Below, piece after piece: positions 37,347 to 47,460 of a stretch of DNA of 64,000 bases. Both the position numbers and the translations under genes were made by a program. The stretch is from assembly GCA_001643675.2 (NCBI GenBank), contig LSRY02000061.1, positions 393,501 through 457,500 of the forward strand, in the 5' to 3' direction. Positions within the stretch are counted from its first letter, which is position 1, and each line of letters starts with the position of its first letter. The notes beneath the pieces are model-generated. The model was not told the DNA's origin. It worked only from the letters and a program-made list of their open reading frames with translations, and made no database searches. This DNA is from Monocercomonoides exilis. Lineage: Eukaryota; Preaxostyla; Oxymonadida; Polymastigidae.

Positions 37347-38027
37347 CTAAATGCATTAGGATTCTTTTTAACAGTCATTACATATTTTCTGTTCTTTTCT
37401 ATTTGAAAAATAACTTTTTTGTTTTTTAATCACAACGTAGTACTTTCTTATTGCATAATAATAACGTCATGCTTGAATATTCGCGAAGTTATTGAAATTC
37501 TTTCAGAGTGTTCTTTTTGAACAATTTAATCCTTAAAATTTTTCTTTATCAATTCCAAATAAGTGACTTGTATATTCATATGTTTCAAATCTTCAGAAGG
37601 AAAAATTATTTTTCATGAGATTTTTGCATATTAAGGAGAATTGAAAATAAAATAAAATAAAACAAAAAAGAACTGATGAAATATTCACGAACGTTAAGAA
37701 GAGATCATAAATGATTCTTTGAAAAACTTTGTGAATAATAATCATCATCAGCATAACACATTTATTGCTTTTCTTCTGCTTTTTAACTTGTTTTTTTCCA
37801 AGAAAAAAGCTACCACTCCATTCCTGTGTATTTAATGAAATTGAAGTGAAAAGAAAAATTATCTTCATTTGCTTCAATCAATTTTTTGCTAATTGAAGCA
37901 ACTGTTTTAAAGAAAAATTTGCTCTTCAAACAAAGCAACAAAATATAAAACTATCAAACTGATGTTAACGTGTGAATGTCTTATAAAACTTCAAAATAAG
38001 AAATGGAAATTGAGAAATGGAAATTTA
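37347..38027. other. AT-rich intergenic region
   Basis: About 680 bp between the kinase-family fragment and the pogo-like element. No gene or repeat partner recognised. Confidence 0.45.
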
Positions 38028-38121
38028 TAGGTTCATATTATCATAGGTAGGGTTTTCATTTAACACCTACCCATTTTTTTTATTCTGATCCAAATTATTG
38101 AAGTGAAAATTTTAGAAAAAT

Positions 38122-39630
38122 TCAAAAAAATTCAAAAGAAGAATGAATTCTTCGAATTATCTTTCTTTTTCCTGGTATTCTTTTCATCTCTTCGTTTTCC
38201 TCTTCGTTTGGGTCATCAAAAATTTCATCAGAGCGTTTTCTTTTGATTTTAAAATTGAATTCAACCATATCATCTTTTTCGTTTTCTTTCTCTTGTTTAA
38301 TGTCTTTAACCCTCTCCTTTTCTTCATTTCTCCTTTAGAACCTATCCCAATCGTGGAGAAGTTCTTTTTTTGTAATTAATTTTCCAAAATAATCGAAACT
38401 GTCACAATGCGAAGGAAGATGTTATTTTGATGATTCTGGAAGTTTGCGAAGAACTGAACCGAACGTATTATGAAGGACTCCGCTTTGTTTAAAAGCTTTT
38501 TTGATGACAGAAGAAGTGAAATCGGAGTGTATTGCTTGAGGAAGCACGTCGACAAGTGCTTTTCTTGAAGCAGACAACGAAAAAGATGATGGTACATCAA
38601 ATGATGAAGAAAGAGAAGTTTTGAGAGTTGCAAAAACTCCTCTATCGAGTGGTTGAGACAAATGAATATTGTGGGGAATGAATGTTACGACGTCAGTGTT
38701 ATTTTCTAAGAAGGCTTTCCAAATCAAAGGATGCCCGCGTGAAGGATGAGAGTCGATGAAAAGAAGATATTTCTCTTTTTTAAGTGACATGCTCTTTCTT
38801 TTTTCAACGATGGAAGGGAAAAGAACTGTTTCTGCATACTTCTTGAAGTTTTTCTTGTCCATCCAGCCACTTTTATTAGGCCAGATGTCCAGAGTTGGAG
38901 AGAGAAGATGTTTCAGTTCGTCCGGTTGTTTCACACTTGGCCAAAGAATTATGCATGGCAATGAATAACCGTCTGCAGCCACGGCAGCGTCAAGTGTTGC
39001 ATTGTCCATTCTTTGTGCTTCTTTGCAATACCCACAGATTTGTCCAGATGAATGGATAACTTCAACACTGGCAGAAGATGGCACACGCAAAGATGATTCA
39101 TCAACGTTAAATATTAATGAAAGTTTGCAGTGATTTTTTTCGTGCAAACCTTTCACTATTTGATACCAGGGCTTCATCACAGTTTAACATGACACGGCCA
39201 ACCGATTAATGTATTAACTTTTTGGCTTGTTCTTCCTCAACTCAGGATGCCGCTGCAAAAACCCGTATGCCGCAGCATTTGAAACTGTAATATGTGACTC
39301 GTTTTCTTCTTTTGTGTTATTTAATACATTTTCCATCTAAAGAAAGAATGTAATTGTTACAATAAAAAACTTGAACAAACCAATTCTCTTGTTTTTTTCA
39401 TTATCAAACTGCTTTCACAAATAAAATAAATTTAAATCACATCAAGAACTATCTCTTCCTTCTCCTTGCTGATAACCTGTGGTCTCCCTCGTTTTCCAAC
39501 TTTCCTTTTTGTTCGCAAAACCCGAACTGCGTTTTTAAGGCTGCTGCGGCTGAATTGCTTAGAATTGATGGCGTCTGTGATCCTAACGACACCATCACAT
39601 TCAATGTGTGCTATTTGTTCAAGTTTGTTC
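38122..39630 (-). pseudogene. pogo/Tigger transposase (DDE_1), one frame with four in-frame TAA codons
   Basis: Exon 39630-39441 encodes a basic DNA-binding segment (SKQFSRSSLKNAVRVLRTKR, then KRGRPQVISKEKEEIVLD), like the psq/CENP-B helix-turn-helix. A 104-bp intron (39440-39337, GTGATT...TTTAG) joins it in phase to exon 39336-38122. That exon reads YGFLQRHPELRKNKPK, then the DDE_1 core: IFNVDESSLRV (first Asp), LLFIDSHPSRGHPLI (second) and HNIHLSQPLDRGVF (third). It continues into a charged tail ending SSFEFF and TGA at 38124-38122. In-frame TAA codons lie at 39216-39214, 39186-39184, 38424-38422 and 38337-38335. There are no TAG or TGA codons and no frameshift in 405 codons. Either four C-to-T hits on CAA, or UAA was glutamine where this evolved. 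The first exon is not resolved. Confidence 0.75.
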
Positions 39631-39649
39631 CTATATTAGGGCAATTCTT

Positions 39650-39875
39650 TTTGAAAAGTCGCAAATGTGAAATTTTCAAATGAATCAAAATTTTCATATT
39701 TTGCTCAAATCTCTGTATTTCCTCACGAACCTTTTCAAGAATGTTTGAAACAGCATTATCCAGAAATAGATTCCATATTAGTGAAGTTTGGTGAATGTCG
39801 ACTAAAATATGAGCAAAATATGAAAATATTGATTTATTTGAAAATTAAACATTTGTGACTTTTCAAAAAACATCA
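39650..39875. repeat. Imperfect inverted repeat (hairpin) 5' of the transposase
   Basis: Positions about 39650-39720 and 39810-39875 are reverse complements over about 65 bp with several mismatches, separated by about 90 bp. Confidence 0.6.
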
Positions 39876-40335
39876 CACATTTTCTGTATAGAAAAAATAA
39901 CATGGCAAGTTTAAATTTTTTCTACCCTGATTATCTTTTTTCTTCAACAAGAATATTCATTTTTTATTTTAATGTTTTGATCAAATTTTCATTCTTTAAA
40001 AAAAAATTGAATTTTTTTAAAAAAAAAATAATAAATAAATAAAAATATATATTTAAAATGAACAAAAAGACTTTACATCCCTTGAAACCAATCAATTTCT
40101 CGTGGAAGCTTGATGGAAGGTTTTAAACCCCATCTCTCCCTTCCCACCCATGAGAAATAGGCTTCATTTCAAAATACATTTAAAAATTCAACATAGATTC
40201 CAATTGTTCAAAAAATCAAGTTGAAGTTTCAAAAAGATGAACATAAAATTTTTGTTGAAAAAAAAGGTCGGAGTTAAAAAAAAGGTGGGGGCTTTGTAAT
40301 AACCATACCTATTTTTTTTTGGAACCTATAATTTT

Positions 40336-40860
40336 CTGGTTTTTAAAGCTTTTGTGGACAAAGTTAGATAAACAGAAACCTTTAAAACATTTATATTTTC
40401 AATTTCCGTGAATATTTTTTACCTTTACCATTTTTCAAAAAAGATCTTGAGATTTTTATTTTACAAATGCGATCAAAGACATGCTCGTATTTCCACGAGC
40501 TTTTGAATTTGATTATTTTTCTTTTTGATACCACTTTTAAACTTTTCTTTTTTATATTTTTGGTTATTTTAAAACAATGAGAACTCTTTTATTTCCATAG
40601 ATTTCACACCTCACCATTTTTTTATAAAACTGAAATATAAACAAAGCTAAAAATATTTTCACCTTTTTCTTTTGTTCGAACAAAGTGCTTAAATGTATCA
40701 TATCCTTTTAATGAAACTCTTATTCACATATAATTGTGTTTGACGAGTTCAAGACGAAAAATTAAATTTCAACTTTATCATTTTTTGTGCCAAATGCTAT
40801 TAGTTAAATATTTGGGGGAAAATATGGACTTTCAAGCTTTTCATGCACGACATGTCGAAA
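40336..40860 (+). repeat. Dispersed repeat flanking the pogo element (copy A)
   Basis: It matches the reverse complement of about 52700-53146 almost continuously for the first about 350 bp (for example around the sequence near 40490 about clamping GAGC/GCTC), then more loosely. Its inner edge abuts the right end of the pogo element. Confidence 0.7.
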
Positions 40861-41990
40861 TATTTTTTATTGCATATTTGAATGGAGTTCACAAAGTTGA
40901 ACAAAACAATTCATATTTTTCGGGCAACTTATTCTTCGTTCAAATGTTATTGAACATTTAAAAATTTTGATCATTTCCCACAAAAGATCAAAATTTTCAT
41001 TTTTTCAAAATTCGACAAAAAAAATAATAAATCCACTCTTGGAAACTTATTTAAGCTTTTGATTATCACTAAAAATGTTAAAAAAGTTTGGATATTATGA
41101 AAAAGTTTTTAAATGAATAATTAGTGGGATATGATCTCTCAAAATATTTCGCACAATTTCCTGTGCTCAAATAAGGAAGCAAAGAAATGTGAAATGAGAT
41201 AAAATGAAAGTCAATTTTCATCAAAAATATCAGAATGGGAAGAAAGCAACAATCACAACTTTCTCTGTTTCGGTGATCGATCTTTTTATTTCACTGTCAT
41301 TTGATTCACGTAGAATTGGCGCCAAGCGGTAATTTCTTCATAACCTACATAACCTCTTCACATTTCAACATTTAACCTGAAAAGCCACTGTTTCATTTGC
41401 ACTTTCGCTGATTAAGAAGAGCATTTTTGGTTGGTCGATCTTTCTGATCCGAATATGGATATCGCGTTTATGCTTCCGATGGATCTTCTGTCCTATGAAT
41501 GTTTTTCACAAAAACAGTCTTGCAGAAAGGACATTTCATCTATCGTCTCTTCTTTTGGAATCTTCAAATTCTTCTCTTTTTCATAATCTTTCTCTTTCTC
41601 CTCCCCTTCTTCTTAACCAGAAGCAACAAAACAATGCTTTTCGCCATTTCATTTATAATGAAAAGGAGAAAATAAAAGGAGTCGATAAAAGAGATTGAAT
41701 ATTCTTCACTTTATCTCACACTTCATACGCAAAGATTTTCAACGATGACTGCTTCATTCGCATGAGAAGGAATGATGAACATTATCAAATTCCTTTGAAG
41801 ATTTCTTTGCAATATGCAGGTGACATTTATATTCATCACAAGAAGCTAACACCAAACGCACGACGAACAATGCTGAGATAATATTTGGACGAAGCACACT
41901 CTTCTGAATATATTTTTTTATGTTAAGGAATTATGTAACGCTTTCTGAAAAATTTTAAAGCACCATTGTGAATTCAATTACCATAAAAAT
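40861..41990. other. Mostly non-coding, with short unassigned coding-like stretches
   Basis: AT-rich to about 41260. From 41480 to 41900 the + strand has short frames such as FNDDCFIRMRRNDEHYQIPL, broken by stops and not recognised. Confidence 0.35.
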
Positions 41991-42991
41991 CTCTCTAGCG
42001 AAATACGGACTTTCAAAGAAAGCAGAAGTTTGTGCGTTGGAAGTGAACGCGTGACTGTTGATATACAATCTGTTTGAGTCGTGGATGTTTTCATCAGCAA
42101 TAGAACGACAGGTGACCAGGCACTTACAGTCAATGCATGTTGTTGTTAAGCTTTCCGAAGAAGTGATGAAAGAAAAGTTGTGCAATGAAGGATAAAGGAG
42201 AGTGTGGAGAAGGGGCTGGAATAGGTCTGGCTGAAGATGGAGGATGTGGTTCTGTCACCAGCAGCGATTGCGCTGGCTGTGCTGGAGGAGCGGGAAGAAG
42301 CAGAGGGAGAAGAAATGGGAGAAGAAAAGGGAGAAGAAAAGGGAGAAGAAGATGAAGGGAGAGATAGAGGTGATGGGAACGAGGAGAAAGGCAGGTATCC
42401 GACAGCGCACAGAGAGCATGCGAAAAGAATCAAAGAAAACCAGGGGAAGCTGGAAGAAGCAATGGCGTCGCTGGTTGCGGAGGCTCTTGAGCTGAGTGGG
42501 CTGAGGTTTGAGAAGGCGCGGTCAGAAGCAGAGGCAGACAAGAAGTATTCAGTGGAATCTGAAGTGTGTTGTTCTTTTTCATTCGATGGAATCCAACAGG
42601 AGATTTCAAGAGCTGAAGAAGCAGCAGATGGGTGTTTGGGCATAACTTCAGATGGAAGAGAAAAAAATGTGTGAAAAGATGATGAACAGATGAAAATGTT
42701 GAAGAATGAATTAGCGATGAATGAGAAGGAAGGCAAAGAAGGTTGTTCGATTGATTTGGAGAAGGAAGAAGAAGAGGAAGAGGGGCAGATTCTGGATGTG
42801 GAATCGCTGCTGAGTGTTCCTGCGCACCCGGAGTGTGTGACGCTGGTTGACGAGAGTGCGTGTGGGAGCTGGCGGGACTATCTGGTGACGATGAACGTGG
42901 AGGAGGTGCTTGTGGAGCTGTGTACAGAGGGGGAGCTTATTGTGGGGGAAGCCAGTTGTGGAAGGGATAACACAGTCGGACGGGACGATGA

Positions 42992-43558
42992 GGCAAGTTC
43001 CAAGTATATGGACCATCGATAAATAATTTTTTATATATTTATAACGAAACAAAATGGAATACTAATTTATTTAAAATTAGTTTAATTTGTCGAAAAAGTG
43101 TTTTTAGCAATTTTCCTTTTTCTTTTGATCTATCCTATAACATTTTCTTGTTTTATACAGGTTTGAAATATTTGTTTATTTTACGAAATTAACACTCTTT
43201 GAACTTATGTGTTGTTGTAATATAATTAGAATCGATCATGCTTATTATTGCTCATTCTATGGAAGCGAGTATCTGTTCTGCTTGAAAATTGCTCTATTCA
43301 GATACGTCGAGCAGCTTTGGTTAATAGCAGAGAAAGTTGGAAGAAATGCGCTTATGGCTTGAGAAAAGCAGCAGATAACAGAGCTGGGAAAGCTGAAGAT
43401 TTTTTGTTAGATGCAGCAGTTGATGCAATTTTGGAAGAGATTCATAAATCAACATTGGATGAAATAATGATTTATAATGACTTGCTTAGCTTTTTGAATG
43501 TTTCAAGAAGATTGGAAGGAAAGATGGATGATGAAATAGAAGAAGAGGAAAGAAAAGT
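42992..43558 (+). repeat. Left 567-bp inverted arm
   Basis: Pairs with 44289-44855. Homology continues more weakly for about 40 bp beyond the identical block. Confidence 0.85.
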
Positions 43559-43709
43559 GATGAAAAGGAAAGTGTTGGAAAAGATTGAAGAAGAAGAATA
43601 TGAAGATGTCATCCTTTGCTTTCAAGAAAAATATGATTATCCGAAGGAAAAATATTATTTTGACGATGAATTTTCGTTGGATATTTTCGATAATTTTGTG
43701 AATACTTGA
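43230..43709 (+). pseudogene. C-terminal fragment of the large oxymonad helical-repeat family
   Basis: An open frame with no good start reads ESWKKCAYGLRKAADNRAGK, AEDFLLDAAVDAILEEIHKS, an acidic helix with RRLEGKMDDEIEEEERK, EEEEYEDVILCFQEKY, and the tail KYYFDDEFSLDIFDNFVNT before TGA. From memory this is the typical C-terminus of a very large M. exilis family of unknown function, probably an alpha-helical repeat protein. The N-terminal two thirds are missing. It starts in the left arm of the element and ends in its spacer; the right arm holds a shorter inverted copy (44599-44243). Confidence 0.6.
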
Positions 43710-44242
43710 AAATTTAAAATGAATTTCAGCTTTGAAACCCAATAATTAGAAGAATTGCTAAATAACGAACAAGTTTTTGATAGTCTCTATAATTTTGTAT
43801 TGCCAATTTCAGATTTGGAAGCCCAGAAGTTTTTTATTTTATTTGTTTTATGCACATTAAATTATATTTTATTAAAGTGAAATTTTTTTCTTTTCGCAAC
43901 GCACGCAGAAAAGTTAAACTGGCTTAATTGTTTTTTTATCTGTCATTTATTCTTCAAATTTCAATTAATATTCTTCTCAATAACTGTTCATTTTACTTGA
44001 TAATTTTTGATATCTCTTGAGAAAACACTTTCATCCACTTTTCAAGTCATAATTCTATTTTTTTTCTTTAGTGAATGAGCGTTTCAAACAAAAAAATAAT
44101 AATTAGAAAATTCAAAAAGATGAAGTGAATGTTTTTGCAGATCAATAATTAATATTCAAAATGATCTGGATGATACTCAAACAAACTTAAATTTCCAATC
44201 TTAAAGTGACCAAAATAATGGCATAGCCAAATAATACAATCA

Positions 44243-44599
44243 TTATATACATCTTCTTCCATCATATAAAACACTTTTCTTTTTCAAAACTTTTCTTTCC
44301 TCTTCTTCTATTTCATCATCCATCTTTCCTTCCAATCTTCTTGAAACATTCAAAAAGCTAAGCAAGTCATTATAAATCATTATTTCATCCAATGTTGATT
44401 TATGAATCTCTTCCAAAATTGCATCAACTGCTGCATCTAACAAAAAATCTTCAGCTTTCCCAGCTCTGTTATCTGCTGCTTTTCTCAAGCCATAAGCGCA
44501 TTTCTTCCAACTTTCTCTGCTATTAACCAAAGCTGCTCGACGTATCTGAATAGAGCAATTTTCAAGCAGAACAGATACTCGCTTCCATAGAATGAGCAA
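44243..44599 (-). pseudogene. Inverted truncated copy of the same family fragment
   Basis: The same peptide as the left-arm copy up to EEEERKV, then it diverges and stops (TAA) after about 12 residues. It is a by-product of the inverted duplication. Confidence 0.7.
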
Positions 44600-44855
44600 T
44601 AATAAGCATGATCGATTCTAATTATATTACAACAACACATAAGTTCAAAGAGTGTTAATTTCGTAAAATAAACAAATATTTCAAACCTGTATAAAACAAG
44701 AAAATGTTATAGGATAGATCAAAAGAAAAAGGAAAATTGCTAAAAACACTTTTTCGACAAATTAAACTAATTTTAAATAAATTAGTATTCCATTTTGTTT
44801 CGTTATAAATATATAAAAAATTATTTATCGATGGTCCATATACTTGGAACTTGCC
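44289..44855 (-). repeat. Right 567-bp inverted arm
   Basis: Reverse complement of 42992-43558 and the same length; the encoded peptide is identical in both arms. Confidence 0.85.
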
Positions 44856-45282
44856 GACGATGATCATCATGTTTATTAGGGAGAGGCTGTTTGGGAGGAG
44901 AGAGAAGAGAGAAGAGAAGGGAATGGGAATAATCGTTTAGCGTCGGATGAGACATTGCAGCATTTGGAAAACAGAACCAGGTAATAAGAGATGAAATATT
45001 ATGAGGAGAAGACAGAAACAAATGTGAGAGTGAGATGAATAGATTTGTGGAAAAGCTAAGTGTGGCGACAAGGAAAATTGTGTATTTGCAGAGAGAAAGC
45101 ATTAATGGATGTGACGAATGTGAATAAAGACAAGAATTTCATTAATGTTTATGCTATTTCTTATTTGAAAGAGAATAACATATGTTCAAGCAGTGCTTTT
45201 TAAAATTGCTCACATTTTTTCTTTTTTCATTCATTCATTTTTTTATATTTCTTGAAGAAAATAAATTTATCACTTCTTCATA

Positions 45283-46500
45283 TGGGTGATTATTTTTGAT
45301 ATCATAAAAAATTCCGACGATTGATCAAAAAATTATTTCATTAAGGGAGGGGTTGATATGTAAGTTTTTTTGAAAAACTATTCGAAAATATTGTTTAATA
45401 TTTTATTATTATCAATTAATTGTAGATTTTAATTTGTTTTTTATACTTTTTGTTTCATATTTTTAAAAATTATAACATTTATGCAATAAATACAAAACTT
45501 CCATCAACACATCAAAACTTAAGTTTTCTTAATTTAAAATTATAATAACAATTATCATTGAAACGTTATCAATCTTAATATTAGAAATATTTGTGTTATG
45601 ACGTTTCTGAAAAGAAAATTTGAAATTTGTTTGTAAATTATAATATAATTTGCTGAAAACAACATATCTGCAAAAGCATTCGTAATATAAATGTGTTGTT
45701 GTGAATAACATTTATCAAAAAAACAATGAGTTGTGTTTGTTTTATTAAATAAAATTAATTTCCAAATAAACTGATCAAAAAATGTTATTGAAAAATTTTG
45801 TTTTAAAAATGCAAAGGAAAAGGCAACACAATTCAAGAAGTTCAATATCAGATAAATCTTAAATTCCTAAGCATATTTTTGACTTCCTCATGGCATCCAT
45901 TCTTCTTCTCTCTCATCTTCCTCAAGCTTCTTCTTCAACGACACTTCAACCACTTTCCACTTCTAGGTTCCACCATCTGTTGTCTGACTGACAACGTCTT
46001 CCACTGCTTTTCTGCACTTGCCTTTTTAAAAAAATTATTCATCTTCCAAATTCACCAACAACTCCGTATCAATTGATGATTTATATTCTTCTAACTTATC
46101 ATTTGAGCCCAAAGTTAGACAGCTTTTTGTTCATCGAACCGCTTGCTCAGCTTCAAAGACAATACAGTCAAGCTAATAGTGCAACACAATTCGCAGCTTG
46201 CGACTTGGAGATGTGGAGAGGTTGATCTTCTGGCTGATAACACTAGGATCAGAAAGACCGATACTGAGCGACTTCAAAATATCGGACGAAGTTGCTAGCA
46301 TCATATTTTTACTGACATAGTGCACAGACTACAGCATTGTGAGGGAAGCAAAATGATTTTTGATCGTATACAGACGTGAAGTTGAGACGGCGGGCTGGTG
46401 AATATGGCAGGGGCTTGAAGAGGCGAGGCAGGGTAGGAAATGAGGGACCAAACGAATACCAGAGATGGTGGTGTTGCAGCCGAGCGGGAGGCAGAGGATG
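45283..46500. other. AT-rich then C/T-rich region, no supported gene
   Basis: From 45360 to 45860 it is AT-rich. From 45880 the + strand is richer in CTTC, with short frames (for example MASILLLSHLPQASS in one frame) that stop quickly. Not recognised. Confidence 0.35.
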
Positions 46501-46579
46501 TCCTACTGATTTATGATTCGTCCTTCAAAGAAGAAACAGTTTCTACAAATGGAGGCAGGAACAAAGCTCTTGCCTGGGT

Positions 46580-47460
46580 TGCGAGGTGCTCTTTGGAGCA
46601 GTAGATACTACCAAGCAGTTTACACTTGAAGAGGTTGTGTTTGCCGGATGTGATGAGTGGAAAAGAAAAAAGGTGTTTGTGTCGGATAGCATTCTGTTGG
46701 TTGAGGTGGATACCGATTATTTCAACTGGACCATAACCAGCACCAATCTGAGCTCCCTTGACGAGCTCAACGGATTCGAACTGGAGAAATCCTGCTCCAA
46801 GATTCCTTCCTGCTGTAGAATATTTCTGGACCAACATGACCAGCAAAGTGTTTGTTGACTGAGAAACAGGTTTGGACTTCAGCGCATATGGGTACTGGAC
46901 TGCTCTCTGGATATCGATCATTTATTCTATTTTGCAAGAAATTGCTGCTGTTAATGTGAGCATGCATCCTCCACCTGGGCAGTTGCTCCCAAACATCAGA
47001 AAGAGTTAGTGGGCTGTTTGTCAACGATCCCAAGCATGCAAACACATCTGCCTCTCTTTTCTTCCTCAACATCCATTTCGCCTTGAATGCTGCCTTTATG
47101 GGCAAGGATGTTTTTTTCCGGTGCTCCTCCATCCCCGCCCAGATCAACGAGTCCCTCCTTTCCATCGACTTCACACAGCCCTCCCTCGATACAAACACAT
47201 CAAACTGTTGTTCCTACTCCTCCCATACCGATCTTGATTTGGATTTCGATGCAGATATCGAACTTCTCTCCTTCATCACCTTCTAACGCGCCCAGCAGAT
47301 ATTCATCGACCAAGACATCATCTCTTTTGCCTTCTGTGATGCTCATCGCTTGCCTCCTGCGCTTCACTCTTCACAGTCGTACTCCATTTCTACCGTACCA
47401 TCGGCAACGCCTTCTGAATCTTCGCCTCCTTTTTCTTCGACACCCATATCTCTCTTTCTG
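46580..47460 (+). pseudogene. Decayed beta-helix surface-protein sequence
   Basis: Segments in different frames include GCDEWKRKKVFVSDSILLVE with FNWTITSTNL, then FMGKDVFFRCSSIPAQINES and LLSIDFTQPSLDTNTSNC. The Gly-Lys-Asp-Val-Phe-Phe type motif resembles the (G/R)(R/K)D(V/M)(F/Y)F segment in the decayed copies at 19200-20261 and 49250-49990. Many stops and frame changes. Strand and extent are approximate. Confidence 0.4.

Larger units (their letters stand above)
38028..40328 (-). mobile_element. pogo/Tigger-like DNA transposon, 2.3 kb
   Basis: The left end reads TAGGTTCATATTATCATAGG and the right end, inverted, TAGGTTCCAAAAAAAAATAGG; the two ends align over about 34 bp with mismatches. Both are flanked by TA (38026-38027, 40329-40330), the target duplication of pogo/Tigger elements. 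The transposase is on the minus strand. A further imperfect inverted repeat pairs about 39650-39720 with 39810-39875 just 5' of the gene. Confidence 0.6.
42992..44855. mobile_element. 1,864-bp element with 567-bp inverted arms and 8-bp target duplication
   Basis: It begins GGCAAGTTCCAAG and ends CTTGGAACTTGCC. Arms 42992-43558 and 44289-44855 are reverse complements of exactly equal length, and every stretch I compared was identical. GACGATGA flanks it on both sides (42984-42991 and 44856-44863), and copy 1 of the host gene has a single GACGATGA at 36310-36317: the empty site. No transposase is present. An 8-bp duplication fits hAT, P, Merlin or Mutator-like enzymes; the termini do not let me choose. 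The arms contain a fragment of the large helical-repeat family. Confidence 0.85.
41995..44879 (+). pseudogene. GC-rich coiled-coil family gene, copy 2, split by an insertion
   Basis: A short upstream exon (ending 42042) is followed by an intron 42043-42129 (GTGAAC...CAG) at the same position as in copy 1, and by an exon from 42130. The frame shifts near 42190, then reads VVLSPAAIALAVLEEREEAE, EEKGRYPTAHREHAKRIKEN and YSVESEVCCSFSFDGIQQ, with a TGA at 42673-42675 where copy 1 has Arg. The last 206 bp before 42991 are nearly identical to copy 1. The gene is then interrupted by the element 42992-44855; its final codons and TAG resume after it (44877-44879). Function unknown. Confidence 0.5.

Noticed and set aside
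38335-39216. Introns explaining the in-frame TAA codons of the pogo transposase
   Set aside because: I found no donor/acceptor pairs that remove the TAA codons in phase, and sequence between them reads as coding.
46511-46921. Minus-strand 136-codon frame with Gly-rich pattern
   Set aside because: The opposite strand fits decayed surface-protein sequence better, and the minus frame has no recognisable motif.
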